Part shown: in pieces, positions 1-11,503 of the stretch | Numbering within the stretch: the stretch's first letter is position 1 | Layout: the number at the start of each line of letters is the position of its first letter | Origin: Fragilariopsis cylindrus CCMP1102 | Lineage: Eukaryota > Bacillariophyta > Bacillariophyceae > Bacillariales > Bacillariaceae | DNA: 64,000 nucleotides | Direction: 5' to 3' | NCBI GenBank assembly: GCA_900095095.1 | Contig: FMBT01000362.1 | Location: 165,952 to 229,951 of the forward strand | The notes under the pieces: generated by a model | The model's database searches: none | Seen by the model: only the letters and a program-made list of their open reading frames with translations | What the model was told of the DNA's origin: nothing | Made by a program: the position numbers and the translations under genes

Positions 1-408
1 TGTTACATTTCAACTTGATTATAAAAATTCAAGAAAAATTGGTCACTAGAAATAGACTAGATAGACTTGAACTGATGCAATGAGAAAGGAGAGAGGGGAA
101 TACAAATACAACAAATATAGCTAAGTTCCAATTCATGTTTTTATATTGAGGATAGAAACATTTGGCTTGAAGTGCAAAGCATACAGTAGGACAAGCATTC
201 AAGGATAATCGACTCTGAAGAACAGTAAAGAGATTTGCTCGTGCATTTTCAATATAATATATATGTGAACACAGTATAAAAATGAGAAGAGAAAAATAGA
301 CAGTAGAGGTCATAATATTATTTATTATGTATATGTACTTGTATGTTGTGTGTTTTGTTTGTGCTATTTTTTACATCATCTCTATTAAAAAAAGGAATCA
401 CCTTGAAT
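1..408. other. Intergenic, AT-rich
   Basis: No gene is supported here. The stretch lies downstream of the antenna gene and probably holds its 3' untranslated region. The open frames have no recognisable protein features. Confidence 0.5.
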
Positions 409-1170
409 TTATTTCCAAGGAAGAAGAAGAGGCATAGATCCTGGAATAGTTTCTGCAGCAATCCATGCAGTGATAGCAAACATAGCAGCACGTCCATTTT
501 GCAATTCTACGGTTCGACGGCGGTCATCGATCTTAATTTTTAATGGATTCCATCCCAAATCTCCTGTCAAACCACCTGGTTGAAGTCCTGGGGCGACAGT
601 TTCATCGAATGCAACCTTACCGTCAGTGTGAGTTAATTCATAAATTTCAACCAATGCAATGGCGGCGAACATTTGTCCCCATGATTCAGCAGGGAGTGAC
701 TTCATAGCATCAACTGGGTTCATCGCAGCAAGATCAGCGAATTTGATATCCTTTGTAATAGATAAGTACGAGTGGGGGGAGATATTATTAAACGTCCATC
801 CAATTTTGTGGAAGGCATACCCAACAGTAGCAAGCATAGCAGATCGTCCGTGCTTAAGTTCGGCAGCTCGGATGAATTTACCAGTTTCAGCTGATCCCCA
901 ATTGTATGTAAGGTTGTCCCATTCAGTTCTTCCTAGGAAGAAACTTTTTCCACCTAAATATGGTGCTTCACCAATTAATGGTACCTTTTGTTTGACAGCG
1001 GCAACAGGAGCGGCGGGGGCAGCTTCCTCGACTGCGGCGGGGGCAGCTTCTTCGACTGCGGCTACTTCGCTCATACGCAAGCTAGCAACACGTGTATTTA
1101 CATTACTGCTAGGTGCAAAGGCGGAAGCGCCAGCGACTAGTGCGAGGAGTGATAGTGCAGTTACCTTCAT
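409..1170 (-). CDS. Fucoxanthin-chlorophyll a/c-binding protein (FCP, LHC superfamily)
   Basis: Light-harvesting antenna protein of the thylakoid membrane, 253 aa, single exon. The N-terminus is a diatom bipartite plastid leader: a signal peptide (about residues 1-17) ending in the ASAFAP import motif, then a transit-like stretch with an Ala/Glu-rich linker (residues 35-58). Two chlorophyll-binding helices carry the LHC signatures ELKHGRSAML (helix 1, about residue 105) and ELQNGRAAMF (helix 3, about residue 223), whose Glu-Arg pairs bind chlorophyll and cross-bridge the helices. A middle helix (about 165-180) lies between. The C-terminus ends in a PGSMPLL-type motif, common in FCPs. The start is the only ATG giving a complete leader. 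The subfamily (Lhcf, Lhcr or Lhcx) is not assigned; the superfamily call is secure. Confidence 0.93.
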   Translation of the reverse strand: MKVTALSLLALVAGASAFAPSSNVNTRVASLRMSEVAAVEEAAPAAVEEAAPAAPVAAVKQKVPLIGEAPYLGGKSFFLGRTEWDNLTYNWGSAETGKFIRAAELKHGRSAMLATVGYAFHKIGWTFNNISPHSYLSITKDIKFADLAAMNPVDAMKSLPAESWGQMFAAIALVEIYELTHTDGKVAFDETVAPGLQPGGLTGDLGWNPLKIKIDDRRRTVELQNGRAAMFAITAWIAAETIPGSMPLLLPWK

Positions 1171-1554
1171 TTTGTTTAGTATTTTCTTCGTAGTTATTGT
1201 TGTAATATTTAATCAAACTAACGTTAATAGAGGATGAGGATAACAAGACACATCGTGAAAAAGAACAACAACATCGTGGTTGCATGAGCAGACGATAACT
1301 TCACAAAAAACCTTCTGTTTTGGATACGCAGTTTGAAGTTCAATCTTCTGTGAGAAACTAAAGTAGTCTTATTCTACGTCTTATGGCAGTAGTTGTACTG
1401 TACCACGTACAACGCCATTTTTACATACCATCTTCCGTTCATACGTGGATAAAAATATGACGAAGAAACATTTAAAAAATCGAACCCCATCAACAGATAC
1501 TAGTATGTAAAAATTATAGGCCGACGCCGTTTAGATATTTCAAGTTAGAGCGAA
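1171..1554. other. Intergenic upstream of the FCP gene
   Basis: About 380 bases that should contain the FCP promoter. No specific element is recognised beyond general AT-richness. Confidence 0.4.
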
Positions 1555-1915
1555 TAGCTTCCTACTTTTTTTTTTCTGTCGATAGGTCCACACATCAACA
1601 ACAAATCTTTCATTATCAACATCTCAAACAACAGTAGCAACAACAACAACAACAAAAACAAAAACCTTACAAGCGACGATGATCCTACCAATGTCGTGGG
1701 TGTAAAATTATACCTGGAAACGGACGGCGACAAAACAAGAACTTTTGATGGTGTAGTTTTTAGAACGACAGGTATACTCCATGGACAGGGTAAAATAATT
1801 TACGAAGACGGAAGGGATTTATGAGGGCGGATGGCATCACGGTTCTTGGGACGGATATAGACGATCTAAGTTATTCTATTTTTATGAATACTATCCGTGT
1901 TAGGATAAGAAAGAA
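1555..1915 (+). pseudogene. MORN-repeat gene fragment
   Basis: An open stretch without a convincing ATG encodes an Asn-rich segment, then a FDGVVFRTTGILHGQGKIIYEDG stretch at about 1740-1815. After a one-base frame change at about 1818 it continues as YEGGWHHGSWDGY. The G-x-G-x-I-x-Y-x-x-G and YEGxWxxGxxxGxG spacing is that of MORN repeats, which bind membranes or act as scaffolds. A stop follows soon after, and the DPP gene lies just beyond on the other strand. Only about two repeats remain, so this is probably a truncated remnant or an exon of a model I cannot complete. Confidence is limited by the missing start and the frame change. Confidence 0.42.
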
Positions 1916-2027
1916 AATACTACTACTAGTAGGAAATCCAAAGAACAGGGAGAATAACAAAGTACCACAGCAGTTTCTAAGTTATTCTAGGCCTACAAAA
2001 TTATTTTCTATTCTAATCGAATGAGTA

Positions 2028-5000
2028 CTACAGACCAGCAATTGTTCTCATAGCGTTTCCTCCACCACTCGCCGTCGAACTCGACAAGTGTTTCAAAAAG
2101 TAGTCGGATATTCTTTGTTCCATGTAAATACGATCCCGCAATCTACGGGGAGAGTGCCTTTCGTCTGGAAATAGCAGTAGATCGTAATCCTTCCCAGCAG
2201 CAATCAATCGATTGATCAGACGAGCAGTGTGTCGAAAATGGACATTCTCGTCAATTAGACCATGAACCAATAATAATTTCCCTCTCATATTGGGAACATG
2301 ATCAAAAACGGCTGATTCTCTATAACCACTCGGATTTTCAGAAGGTAACCCCATATATCTTTCTGTGTAGTGTGTATCGTATCCATCCCAAGATGTGACA
2401 GGAGCTCCTGCCACAGCTACGTGGAATACATCGGGAGCACGACACAAACACATTGCAGCTAAATAACCGCCATATGACCATCCGTATATACCAACTCGAG
2501 TAGGGTCCGCGATCCCACGCATGCTGAGCTGCCTTACAACGGCAACCTGATCCAGGACTTCCAATCGACCCAATCGGCGTGATATTGCTGACTCGAATGC
2601 AAGACCACGCCTGGAACTACCCCTGTTGTCGCATTTGACAACACAAAAACCAAGGGAACGCAATCTCTGGGCTCTCATATCTGCACACTGACTCCAACTT
2701 CTATTGACTCGTTGTACGTGTGGACCGCCGTAGACAGCACATATCAGTGGATACGGTCCTGGACCATGTATACGCGCATCGGGACGATATAATGCAGCGT
2801 GCAAAGACTCAGTTCCATCGGACGACGGGAAAGTCATAAGCTCTGGTGCGGGCAGATTCGATATGGAATCTGATGGTATTCCCATTGGCTTGTCATCGCG
2901 CTGGGCATCATATAGTGTGTAGAGTAGCTTTAGGTCAAAAACTTTAGGTTGCGAAAAGGAATATATAGAGCTGTTATCTGTCGACAAATCTCCTTTGTGT
3001 TTCGATGCATCTGTCGATGGAAACGGTCCACCATCCGGTATTTGAAATATCTTCACAGATGTTGGTCTTCCCAAGTCTGAGGACGTATCAACTACCTTAG
3101 TACAGTCCGGATCCATCACGACATTGTGCATGCCGCTCTCTTGTGTCAATCTGAGGGGAATTATAATATCCCTCCCCTGTGAGATGGAATTTTTTGTAGA
3201 AGCTTTCAGTGGTCCAGAAGAACTGATGCAGCCTGCTGAGCTATTGTGTGATGATCTTTGGTGGTTACTATTATAAGCTTGGTTATGATTCCCGTTGGTG
3301 TGGTGATGCGACTTGCCTGACAGGGCATTTATCACTTGTTTGAATCCGCGACGGACTCCATTTGGATGACCAGGCAACGGACCTTCAGTATGTAGTAAAG
3401 TACTATCCACCAACTGCGCTTCACTTTCTGAAATAACAATTGGTAGGGCATATAAGTGTCTCTCTAGCACAGAGTCATATGTTCCAGTAACATAAACTGC
3501 ATTGTGTTGCAATGAAACTCCTACTATACTTTCAACGACCCAATTTCCAGCTGAAACTTGTCGTACCAACATGGCCTGGTCTCCATTCACCCCTGGGACG
3601 TACGTATACAGATACAGATGACAAAAACCGGATCTTTCGCTACCAAATAAGAATGAAAATGATCCTTCTGGTAGCGGGTCATGCAGAGGAGGTAAAAACT
3701 TGAATTTCGACATTCGTTTGGATGGATTGGACGGTCTAAAATGTGCAGAAGATGATGCAGATTGATCCATACATCAGAGCGTTCAACTAGTAGTGTCCTA
3801 GCCTTGCCTGTATTCAAATCCATTCGTACTAATACAAGACAATTCTGCGTCCGATTTTGCCATTGTGCGCATGCGGATCCATCAGGTAAAAAGTCTAATC
3901 GGGCTAGATATTCTTGAGCTTCTCGAGGTGGATTGAACCATATTACGTCATTCCAGTTGTGTTGAGCTATCAATTGAGGCTCCTGACTACTTGTTTTATT
4001 GTGCGGTTCAGATGAGGTAGATTGATTCCTTTGTTGCCGAAGAAGGGATCCCGAGTCAACTCGAACAAAAGCGAGTTTGACTGATGGGTTTGCTTTTCCG
4101 GCAAAGGGATATCGATGATCTTCATACATACATGATTCAGTCGTTGTTGTTTCGCATTCGTGATGGGTTATTCTATAGGGTGGTACTTTCGATTCATCTA
4201 CTCTAGCAAAGACGATACCCTTTGAATCTAATGACCACCAAAATCCACGATATCGATCCATTTCTTCTTGTGCAACAAAATCTGCCAAACCGTGTGTAAT
4301 AGAATTTTTCAAATCGGCACCAAACGTAATTTGAGTTGGAGGGTGACATCGTGACAGGGAGCAACAAATATTTCCCCATTACACAGAAGGCGAATAGCTG
4401 TCCATCTGGACTTAGTTGTGGATCGATAGCAGACGTTGGTACCGATGGTGAAATCTGTTCGGATTTTCTAATACTTGGTCCATAGAATGTTTGTCGTATA
4501 CCACTTGAGATGGGATCCTGTTTCGATCCCATCCTGAATGTACAAGCTTCCCCGTATGGGAACAAGTATTCTTAAAGAGTTTTTGTTGCTGTACGTCCAT
4601 GTGAATTGTGTTAACCCCCCAGAAGAATGCATTCGCTGTCGTTCTCTACGAAGTCGCTCTTCTAGAGAAAGAGAGTCGGTTGCGGATGACGGTGAAGCAA
4701 GTGTCGTTGCAGCTAACGCAGCGGCTGCTGCAGAAGAAGAAGCAGACGATGGTGATAATGGTGAAGCTAGTGGTGGTGATAATAATCCCGAGGATGATGA
4801 TTGTTGTTGTTGTTGTTGTTGTGCTGCTGCTGATTTTGATGATCATTGTCGTGCCGTCTTTTCGTACGCAGTTTCAATAATGGCTTAATTTGGTAAGTTT
4901 CTAAATTCAGTACACATAACTGTCTTTCAGTAGAAGAAACCACAGCGGCTGCAATTGCGGGATCCACAACACGTGTTGCCGTTCGTAATCTTCTACTACT

Positions 5001-5720
5001 ATTCTGAGGAGAAGACGATGACGCCGGTTTGGAAGATTTGGAGACAAATACAAGATACTTAGATTTTTCGCTGCCACCACTCGCCTCATCATTGTTGTTG
5101 TTAGTTTTGGGACTGAATTCGACTGCAGTTGGACTAGATAGACCTGGAAGAAGAAAAATAGGGAAAAGTAAGAATGTTGGTTGGTTGGTGGTGGGTGGTT
5201 AAATCAATAGAAACACTTCAAATTTTAAATGAATCGTTTTTCGACAATAACGACGCAAGAAGAAAAAAAAAGAAGAAGCAAACTTCAACAATGAGTCGAA
5301 CGTTCTATATAAACGGACCTGGTGGTGGTAACGCGGCCACTGCTTCAGCTGTCAAATTTTGAGGGGCATGTATTGCATAGATGATGAAGGTATATCGTAC
5401 ATCGTTGGTGGTGCTATTGCTGCTGCTTGGTGTGTCGTCACCGGGTATTGCGAAGATGATGCCATCGCGCTGTGCTGAGGATGACGATGATGATGATGAT
5501 TCGAGGTTCCGTTGGTATTATTACTATTGTCGTTTACATTAGAAATAGTGACATTATTTACATTGTAGCCAAAGTGGAGTTGGCATCGATTGTTGCATTA
5601 TTCTTATGAGTGACATGTGAGGCGATTACGGGAATAAATTGCCGGTATTACCACCACTGCCTATGCTGCTGCCACTGATCGAATCGACCGTCCCATTCGT
5701 GTTTGTGCCATCGGTAGGTT
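2028..5720 (-). CDS. Dipeptidyl peptidase, DPP8/9-like (prolyl oligopeptidase family S9B), frame-broken
   Basis: Serine peptidase expected to remove Xaa-Pro dipeptides. The 580-residue 3' part (2028-3770) is intact and holds the alpha/beta-hydrolase domain: nucleophile motif GWSYGG (Ser codon 2475-2477), Asp in HGLIDENVHF (2250-2252) and His in DERHSPR (2154-2156). Upstream, in other frames, are the beta-propeller and its hallmark THGLADFVAQEEMDRYRG (about 4245-4310), which carries the substrate-amine-binding Glu pair, and EERLRRERQRM (about 4640-4680). An intron is visible at 5144-5318 (GTCCGT...CCAG). Frames change at about 3715, 4338, 4373, 4515-4540, 4845, 5365, 5565 and 5635; nearly all are repaired by one inserted base, so sequence error is likelier than decay. 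The 5' end and start codon are not determined. No signal peptide is seen, consistent with the cytosolic DPP8/9 branch. Confidence 0.82.
5144..5318 (-). other. Spliceosomal intron in the DPP gene
   Basis: The donor GTCCGT and the pyrimidine-rich acceptor TTCTTCCAG, read on the minus strand, join ALPPPG to LSSPTAVEFSP. That gives a continuous DPP-like N-terminal sequence. The 175-nt length fits the other introns in the window. Confidence 0.65.
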
Positions 5721-5949
5721 GAGATAATGATCGATTCCTGCGGTTGGGTTGAAGAAAATGCCCTACCATTGCTATCCAAATATTCAATTAATAATTGCTC
5801 CTTTTCGAAATGTTCTTTTATTACCGCCGAAGGGAAATGAAAAACAAAATTTAATTTGCTGTTCGCCTTTTTCAGGCCTGGAAAATGATCCTTTTTTTTG
5901 CAGCACAATAAGAAAACTTCGTTTCCGATTGACAATGTTGTTATGAATA

Positions 5950-6712
5950 GTGTAGGTCCCTTGTTCCTTTAACTTCTTTAACTTGTTGTTTCTTTTCTTT
6001 CTTCGTCTTTTACTGGGATTGGTTTTGTCGTTTTGTCAAAGAATAGTAATCAGGGGTCATAAAATTTATGCAAGAATGATATATTTTTTTTTTTACGACG
6101 TTGATCACCACCCCTTTTCCGTAAATTTTTGGGCCTTATTGATTATTTTTTTCGTCAGGTCAGCAGTATTTTGTTGGTCATTTATTTTTCGTGTCCCTTT
6201 TCATTTTGATTCTCCCCCAAATCATTATTGGAATGCGGAGAATGAATGACTGACTCGATAAGATAAGATATATTTTATACTACAGTATTATGTACATGCT
6301 ACAAATTGTTATGTACTAGTAGTATGGAGATAATTCTTACTGAAGCCTAAAAAAAGTAATTAAAAAGACACATATTTTCCTTCGACTAAAATGCAAGATT
6401 AGACATACCACTATTGCATAAAGTTCATGACTAATTTTTAGAAAAGTGTATGGTAATAGTAAAACGTTGATAATATGTCAACAAATCATAGCAAATTTGG
6501 ATGGTTAATGCATTTATAATTATTACTATTTCAGAATGCGAGCTACGCAGTTTTATGTGTTAATTGAAGAATCACTCCATACTATTATAAAATATATACA
6601 ACACAAAAATTATTCCCATCCGAAGAAATAATTTTCCTTCTGCAGGGATAGTAAGTGACTTCGCCTGAGTTCTCGATTCTCATCACTGTATTTGCACGTT
6701 TTGAATAACTAA
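5950..6712. other. Intergenic
   Basis: AT-rich DNA with T-runs, between the 5' end of the DPP gene and the 3' end of the COPI-associated gene. No coding region is supported. Confidence 0.45.
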
Positions 6713-7870
6713 CTACTTGCCCATCGCAGATTTGGTCATTTGTTTTATGGTTTGTTGTTTGACTTCCTTAGAAATTCTAGCCTCAATACGTTTATCTTCT
6801 TCCTCGGCGACTTTTTCACGAATTTTACGATACGATGGATAACGACAGAGAATATATGTGTTGAACACGGCAACGCCAGCTAAACACCCTCCCATAATCT
6901 TTCCCATTAGTCCAAATGTCCAACAGACAGATCCTATAATATTGGTAACAACAATACAATGAGTGGTGTGTGAACGTGATACAATATGAGTGTATTGTGA
7001 ATGATGAGTAATATGAATATGTTACAGACACCAACGAAGCAGAAAATATATATGTTTCACCCGATGTTTGTCGTTGAAATACCGTAAACTACTCGGTTCT
7101 AATGATCAATTTATTTTACTTTCTTTCTTCCCTTCGTCATATTGTTGTTTGTTCTTTTTTCATTTTATTCACTTCACTTACCTAAAATTAAATAGAAAAG
7201 GAATCTCCAAACCGAATTGAATAAAAATCCGAAATTGACTGCAATCATTACACGAAGAAATTTGAGTTGTGTTTCAAGACAGCAAATCAATAATCCACCG
7301 CATATGGAGTAAACAGCCAAAACGATGCTTGAGACTGACGGTATGCCAATAATTTGAATGATCTGTAAAACAATTGTGTATATTTTTTGTTGATATCAAA
7401 TTTGATAAAAATAAAGAACAAAAAAAAATGATGAGTATTAGGGACGAGACAAAGAAAACTTGTTTGGGAGATGATACTATTGAATGCATAATCACACAAT
7501 TTACAATTCATCTTATCGTCGCCGTCGTCGCTGCTGGTCTTTTATTCTTTTGTTTTGTATGCTACAGATTTTTATTTTTAAACTGCAGGAAATATTTATA
7601 TATATATATATATATATAATAACTTACACTGATGGCAATTAGAGCACCCGCAGCTCCCATATTGACTAATCTCATAAATAAGATAATACTAGGAAGGTCC
7701 TTATCAGCCTCAGCAGCAGCAGCAGCAGCGGTCGCCGCAGTATTTGACGCTCCTCCTGCTCCTGTACTACTTTCGATGTTCAAAGAACCCATTGCTGGTG
7801 CAGCGTCCGCTGCTGCAGGTGTCGGAGCAGCTGGTGCTGCGTTATCAAGCCAAGATGGACCCTCTGCCAT
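6713..7870 (-). CDS. COPI-associated / TVP15-like Golgi membrane protein, 3 exons
   Basis: Predicted 214-aa membrane protein of the COPI-associated family (Golgi and vesicle membranes; the exact role is not established). Exon 1 is 7870-7628, exon 2 is 7362-7182 and exon 3 is 6933-6713. Donors are GTAAGT and GTAAGT, acceptors TTTTACAG and TATTATAG, and the phases agree. An Ala/Pro-rich N-terminus (residues 1-58) precedes four hydrophobic helices: around 62-82, 85-105, 110-142 and 145-165. The second holds the family-like Y-x-x-x-G-G-L-L-x-C-x-L-E pattern, and the segment FLFNSVWRFLFYLILGS matches the conserved region before the last helix. The C-terminus is a charged cytosolic helix. The call rests on the helix pattern plus these motifs. 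Confidence 0.72.
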
Positions 7871-8619
7871 GTTTATATTACTGTCTTTTAGATGTAGTGT
7901 ATTTAGTATGTTATACAGTATCCGTTTGGTTGTTCAACAAATAAACGCGCCGTAGCACTTGTAGAAGGCAGCAGACATTATTAAACATACGTTATGTAAC
8001 AGTAAGTTATTATTAAATCGTGCATTTCTTCTGCGTTGAAAATATAACTGTCCGTTTGAACTTGAGAAAAGAATGCTACACTGGACCATCCTTAAAGTAT
8101 CGATTCCCGTGGGACTTAAGGAGAAAATATTCTCGTTTTTAAAATTGATGATGTTATCAAAAATGTTATCTTGTGTTCTTTTTCGAATGACGCCGGAAAT
8201 GTACCGGTATGTAACAATAACGTTAACGTTTCACGTTTCAATATTCAGTATGCATATATATCTAACTTCAAAGTACAATGGAGCAGTACTTCGAAGTAAA
8301 CCATCATACTACATTATATTGTACAATACAAGCTATATAAAACGTTCACACATTTAAATTCATGAGTCAGACTCGCTCAGATTCACCTCAACAATTCGGT
8401 TTCCATAGAAAAAAAGATAATATCCTGCGAGAACAGTTTTGCATTACATACTAGCCATTAAGTTATCATTGCTCATATTAGTACAACCACAGGTTCAATT
8501 ACCGCATACCAAACATTTACCATTACTCATCGTACAATCCAATTTCAAGATTATCGCAACTAACAAATAAAAGGAAGAAGACGAAACTCGATTATCCCCC
8601 GTTGGCAGGTATCAAAAAA
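7871..8619. other. Intergenic, divergent promoters
   Basis: Separates two divergently transcribed genes (COPI-associated protein and proton channel). A 94-codon open frame at 8073-8357 has no family resemblance and is probably chance. Confidence 0.4.
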
Positions 8620-9952
8620 ATGGCAGCTAACACGGTTGAATTCTCCGAGTCTGCAAAAAAGAAAGATGATAATGATAATGCTAATCGTATTCGTCCCAGT
8701 AGCAAGGTGCTTAGTCGAAGCAGGTTACTACTAAGCCAAAGCAGTATAGCAATCAAAAAAGATCAAGTAAATTTTGGTATCCCATCGAGAATGGGTATCA
8801 TGGTACATACAGAGGAAACTCACGGTGAGGATTCTTGGAGGATACATGTGTTGGAATTCCTACATAGGAAATGGGTCCAAATGACAATGATGGGTCTTCT
8901 GATTTTAGATCTCCTTGTGATTTTCGCAGAACTTAGTTTGATGATAGAATTTCCTGTATGTCGAATAATTGAACGGGATTGTATTGCGTGTTGTGGTATA
9001 GAAGATGGTGGTGTAGAAACTCAACAAAATCAAACCGAACGTTGGCTATCTACTGCTACTGCTGCTGCTGATGGAGGTGGAGATCATCATTACGGTGAAA
9101 TTTGTCCAGCTGATTACAATGAAACAGGAGTGTCCGGATGTGACGAACATAAGTATCAGGCTGTCCACATAACAGAAGAAGTTCTCTTTTACATCACAAT
9201 ATCAATCCTTGTGTGAGTACTTACTGGAGAGATTTTACGGAAAGAAAGAAATGCATTGAATATTGACTGGTGTAAAGCTTAATATTCCACTAGGTGATGG
9301 ACGTGACTTCACTGAAATTCTCTTTTTAGAAAAAACTCATCAACTAACGTATTCTTTTTCTCTCTGAATTCCCTCTCCAGAATTTTCTTGATTGAGAACC
9401 TGGTCGAGATGGCTGCTCTCGGTATCTCTATATTTTTTAAACAAATTTTCCTCGCAATGGATTTTATTGTTGTTTTAGTCAGTCTGATTTTGGAGCTTAC
9501 GTTCCACCTAAAACATGCTGAATTAGCTCAGCTTGTTGGTATTCTAGTCATGTTCCGTATCTGGAGATTTGTGAGAATCGGCCACGTAAGTTGAAGTTGA
9601 GTATTTTATTGTGTTCTACTAAGCAGTATCAACTAGAATGAATATTTCATTGTGCGATTTTTCCTTCTTTTTTCTAGATATATGCTTTGACTGACTAACT
9701 TACTAACGCATGTCATTTCGAACGTATTGTTATTCCTTTTCTATTGCGTTGACGATGATCTTGACTCTGATTCCTTCTTTCGTGTACATTTAGGGAATCG
9801 TCGAAGTCACGTCAGAACTAACAAACGAATATTATGCCCCACTTATCGAGTTCGCTAAAGAATGTGAAGAAAAGTTAAAAGCTAATAATATTGATATCCC
9901 AGAGAAAAGCAAGGATGTCGAAGAAATCATTGACAGTCATGGCCAGCATTAA
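8620..9952 (+). CDS. Voltage-gated proton channel, Hv1-type, 3 exons
   Basis: Voltage-sensor-only channel that carries H+ out of the cytosol when depolarised. Exons are 8620-9212, 9381-9585 and 9794-9952, joined at GTGAGT...CCAG and GTAAGT...TTAG, giving 318 aa. S1 (about residues 89-110) has the Asp in LLILDLLVIFAE at the place of the selectivity Asp of Hv1 (D112 in human). S4 in exon 2 carries R-x-W-R-x-x-R (R257, W259, R260, R263), the signature of Hv1 as opposed to other voltage-sensor proteins. There is no pore domain. A C-terminal charged helix may dimerise. The S1-S2 loop (about 116-184) is unusually long and holds several Cys and possible N-glycosylation sites. The start is the first ATG, in an A-rich context. 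Confidence 0.9.
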
Positions 9953-10139
9953 GATTTTCGTTTCTTTTCACACAGTATTTTTCAGAAATGTGTACATCTT
10001 AACAATATTATATTATATTGCATTTTATTTTATTTTATGTATGGATAATATGCATTTTATATAATCATTTGCTCTATCTATTCCTAATCGTGTGCGATAT
10101 CTAGTCATTCTTGTATATACTGAATGCAGAAACGAAAAT

Positions 10140-10700
10140 TTAATTACTATCAATCTTCAAACCTCGCTCTTTTTTTTGGTTATACGGTAAAGCAAGTACA
10201 TACAGAATAAGATCAAAAGCGAACGACCAACAATTGCTCTTGATAAGATGTAAATCTTGATCATATTCTTGACAGAATTGTTCGGCTCTTTTAACGAATA
10301 GTTTGGCTTCCTCGTCTTTATTGACCTTGCAGTTGTTGCCGTTTTCTTCATTTATGTAGCTATTATTATTATCATTATTATTCGTTTGTGGTTCGGACGA
10401 CCGTCGTATTATTTGAACTTTGGCTGGTACAGCTTGCAATTGAATCAATTTTTGGATAGTCGCCGGAGATGTTGCGTTCAGCGGGATAAAATCATATATA
10501 TGAGTACCATCTACAATTACTTTACAATGTACCGGTAACCATGTAGGTCCCCCTATCAGGGGTGATGGCTGAATTTTCAATCGATTATCAAATATATGTA
10601 TTGCTAATGCTTCCACTTCGATTGATTTCGATGTTATCAGAAAAAAGAAACCAACAAATATCAATAGTAATGATCTGATGGAACGGAATGACGGCACCAT
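10140..10700 (-). CDS. Conserved eukaryotic protein with NCWSFA motif
   Basis: 186 aa, single exon, convergent with the proton channel gene. A hydrophobic segment at about residues 9-24 could be a signal peptide or anchor. The core has WLPVHCKVIVDGTHIYDFIPLN (about 54-75), then VPAKVQII, an Asn-rich insert (about 105-125) and a C-terminal LIKSNCWSFAFDLILYVL. A His early and an Asn-Cys late recall papain-fold/PPPDE-like proteins. That resemblance is a pattern comparison, not an established homology, and no function is proposed. Confidence 0.7.
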   Translation of the reverse strand: MVPSFRSIRSLLLIFVGFFFLITSKSIEVEALAIHIFDNRLKIQPSPLIGGPTWLPVHCKVIVDGTHIYDFIPLNATSPATIQKLIQLQAVPAKVQIIRRSSEPQTNNNDNNNSYINEENGNNCKVNKDEEAKLFVKRAEQFCQEYDQDLHLIKSNCWSFAFDLILYVLALPYNQKKERGLKIDSN

Positions 10701-11503
10701 TGATGCTGATACAAAGGCGAGAGGTGCACTATTAGATTTTTGTTTGGTCGGTAGCTAGTAGATACAATAGATGTTCAATGTGCACTCAACATGCTGTAAA
10801 CATTTCTTTACTTTTGTTTAGTTCGTTTATTTTCATTTTTTTGACATAAATTTAAATGTAACGGGACTAGAGTAAGTCCCTAGCTTCCTGCTCGATTTAA
10901 AGAGACTGAAACTACGATGGACTCACTTCAAAGAATAGATAAAGTTTGATAATATAGAATATATATATTACTTATATTATCGTATTATAGTCATATAATA
11001 TCTTTTACATAGTACTAAAAAGATTGAATAAAGAATGCATGTATTTTTTATGTATGTATTTAATAATGTTGAAGCAACCGTGTTGCGTCAAGCAAGCATC
11101 CCGATGAGTGAGTCGAATCAGAGTATAGACACAATCTACATCACTTCACTGTCATGATCGATGGCTTGAACTGGGGTACTATTCACAACGACACTGAATG
11201 TTAGAAGGTGAAGTATAGATAGAGGACTTGGGGTTTCGTGATGGTTTAAAGTGGCACATCACTACCATTGTAATTGAGTAGAAAGAGCGTCCTCTTCTTC
11301 TTGATCATTTTCTTTCACCGGCTAAAGAAGCTAGAGCCGACAGTATGAAAGAATGGACGTTTAACAATAGTATTTTTTCAAGATGAACGAGGTATGCATG
11401 CAGATATATAGTTATCAACGAAAGAAAATGAAATATCTGTGTTGCAGATGCATTGCAGATACGGAATGAATCGAATCGTCGGGTTCTCCTTTTTAACCCG
11501 GCC
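10701..11503. other. Intergenic
   Basis: AT-rich with no supported gene. The last 150 bases probably include the 3' untranslated region of the next minus-strand gene. Confidence 0.4.

Noticed and set aside
4538-4888. Forward open frame with a run of Cys and Asp/Glu-rich segments
   Set aside because: It is antisense to the DPP gene; the Cys run is the reverse reading of a CAA repeat, and the minus strand holds family motifs (EERLRRERQRM).
2028-5720. DPP gene as a pseudogene
   Set aside because: The catalytic half is intact with full triad, and nearly all frame changes upstream are one-base deletions that restore conserved motifs, the same pattern as in several unrelated genes nearby. Not fully excluded.
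7374-7619. Forward 81-codon frame
   Set aside because: Lies in the first intron of the COPI-associated gene and ends in a TATA microsatellite; no protein features.
8073-8357. 94-codon forward frame upstream of the proton channel
   Set aside because: No family motifs, no splice or downstream continuation, AT-rich composition like the flanks.
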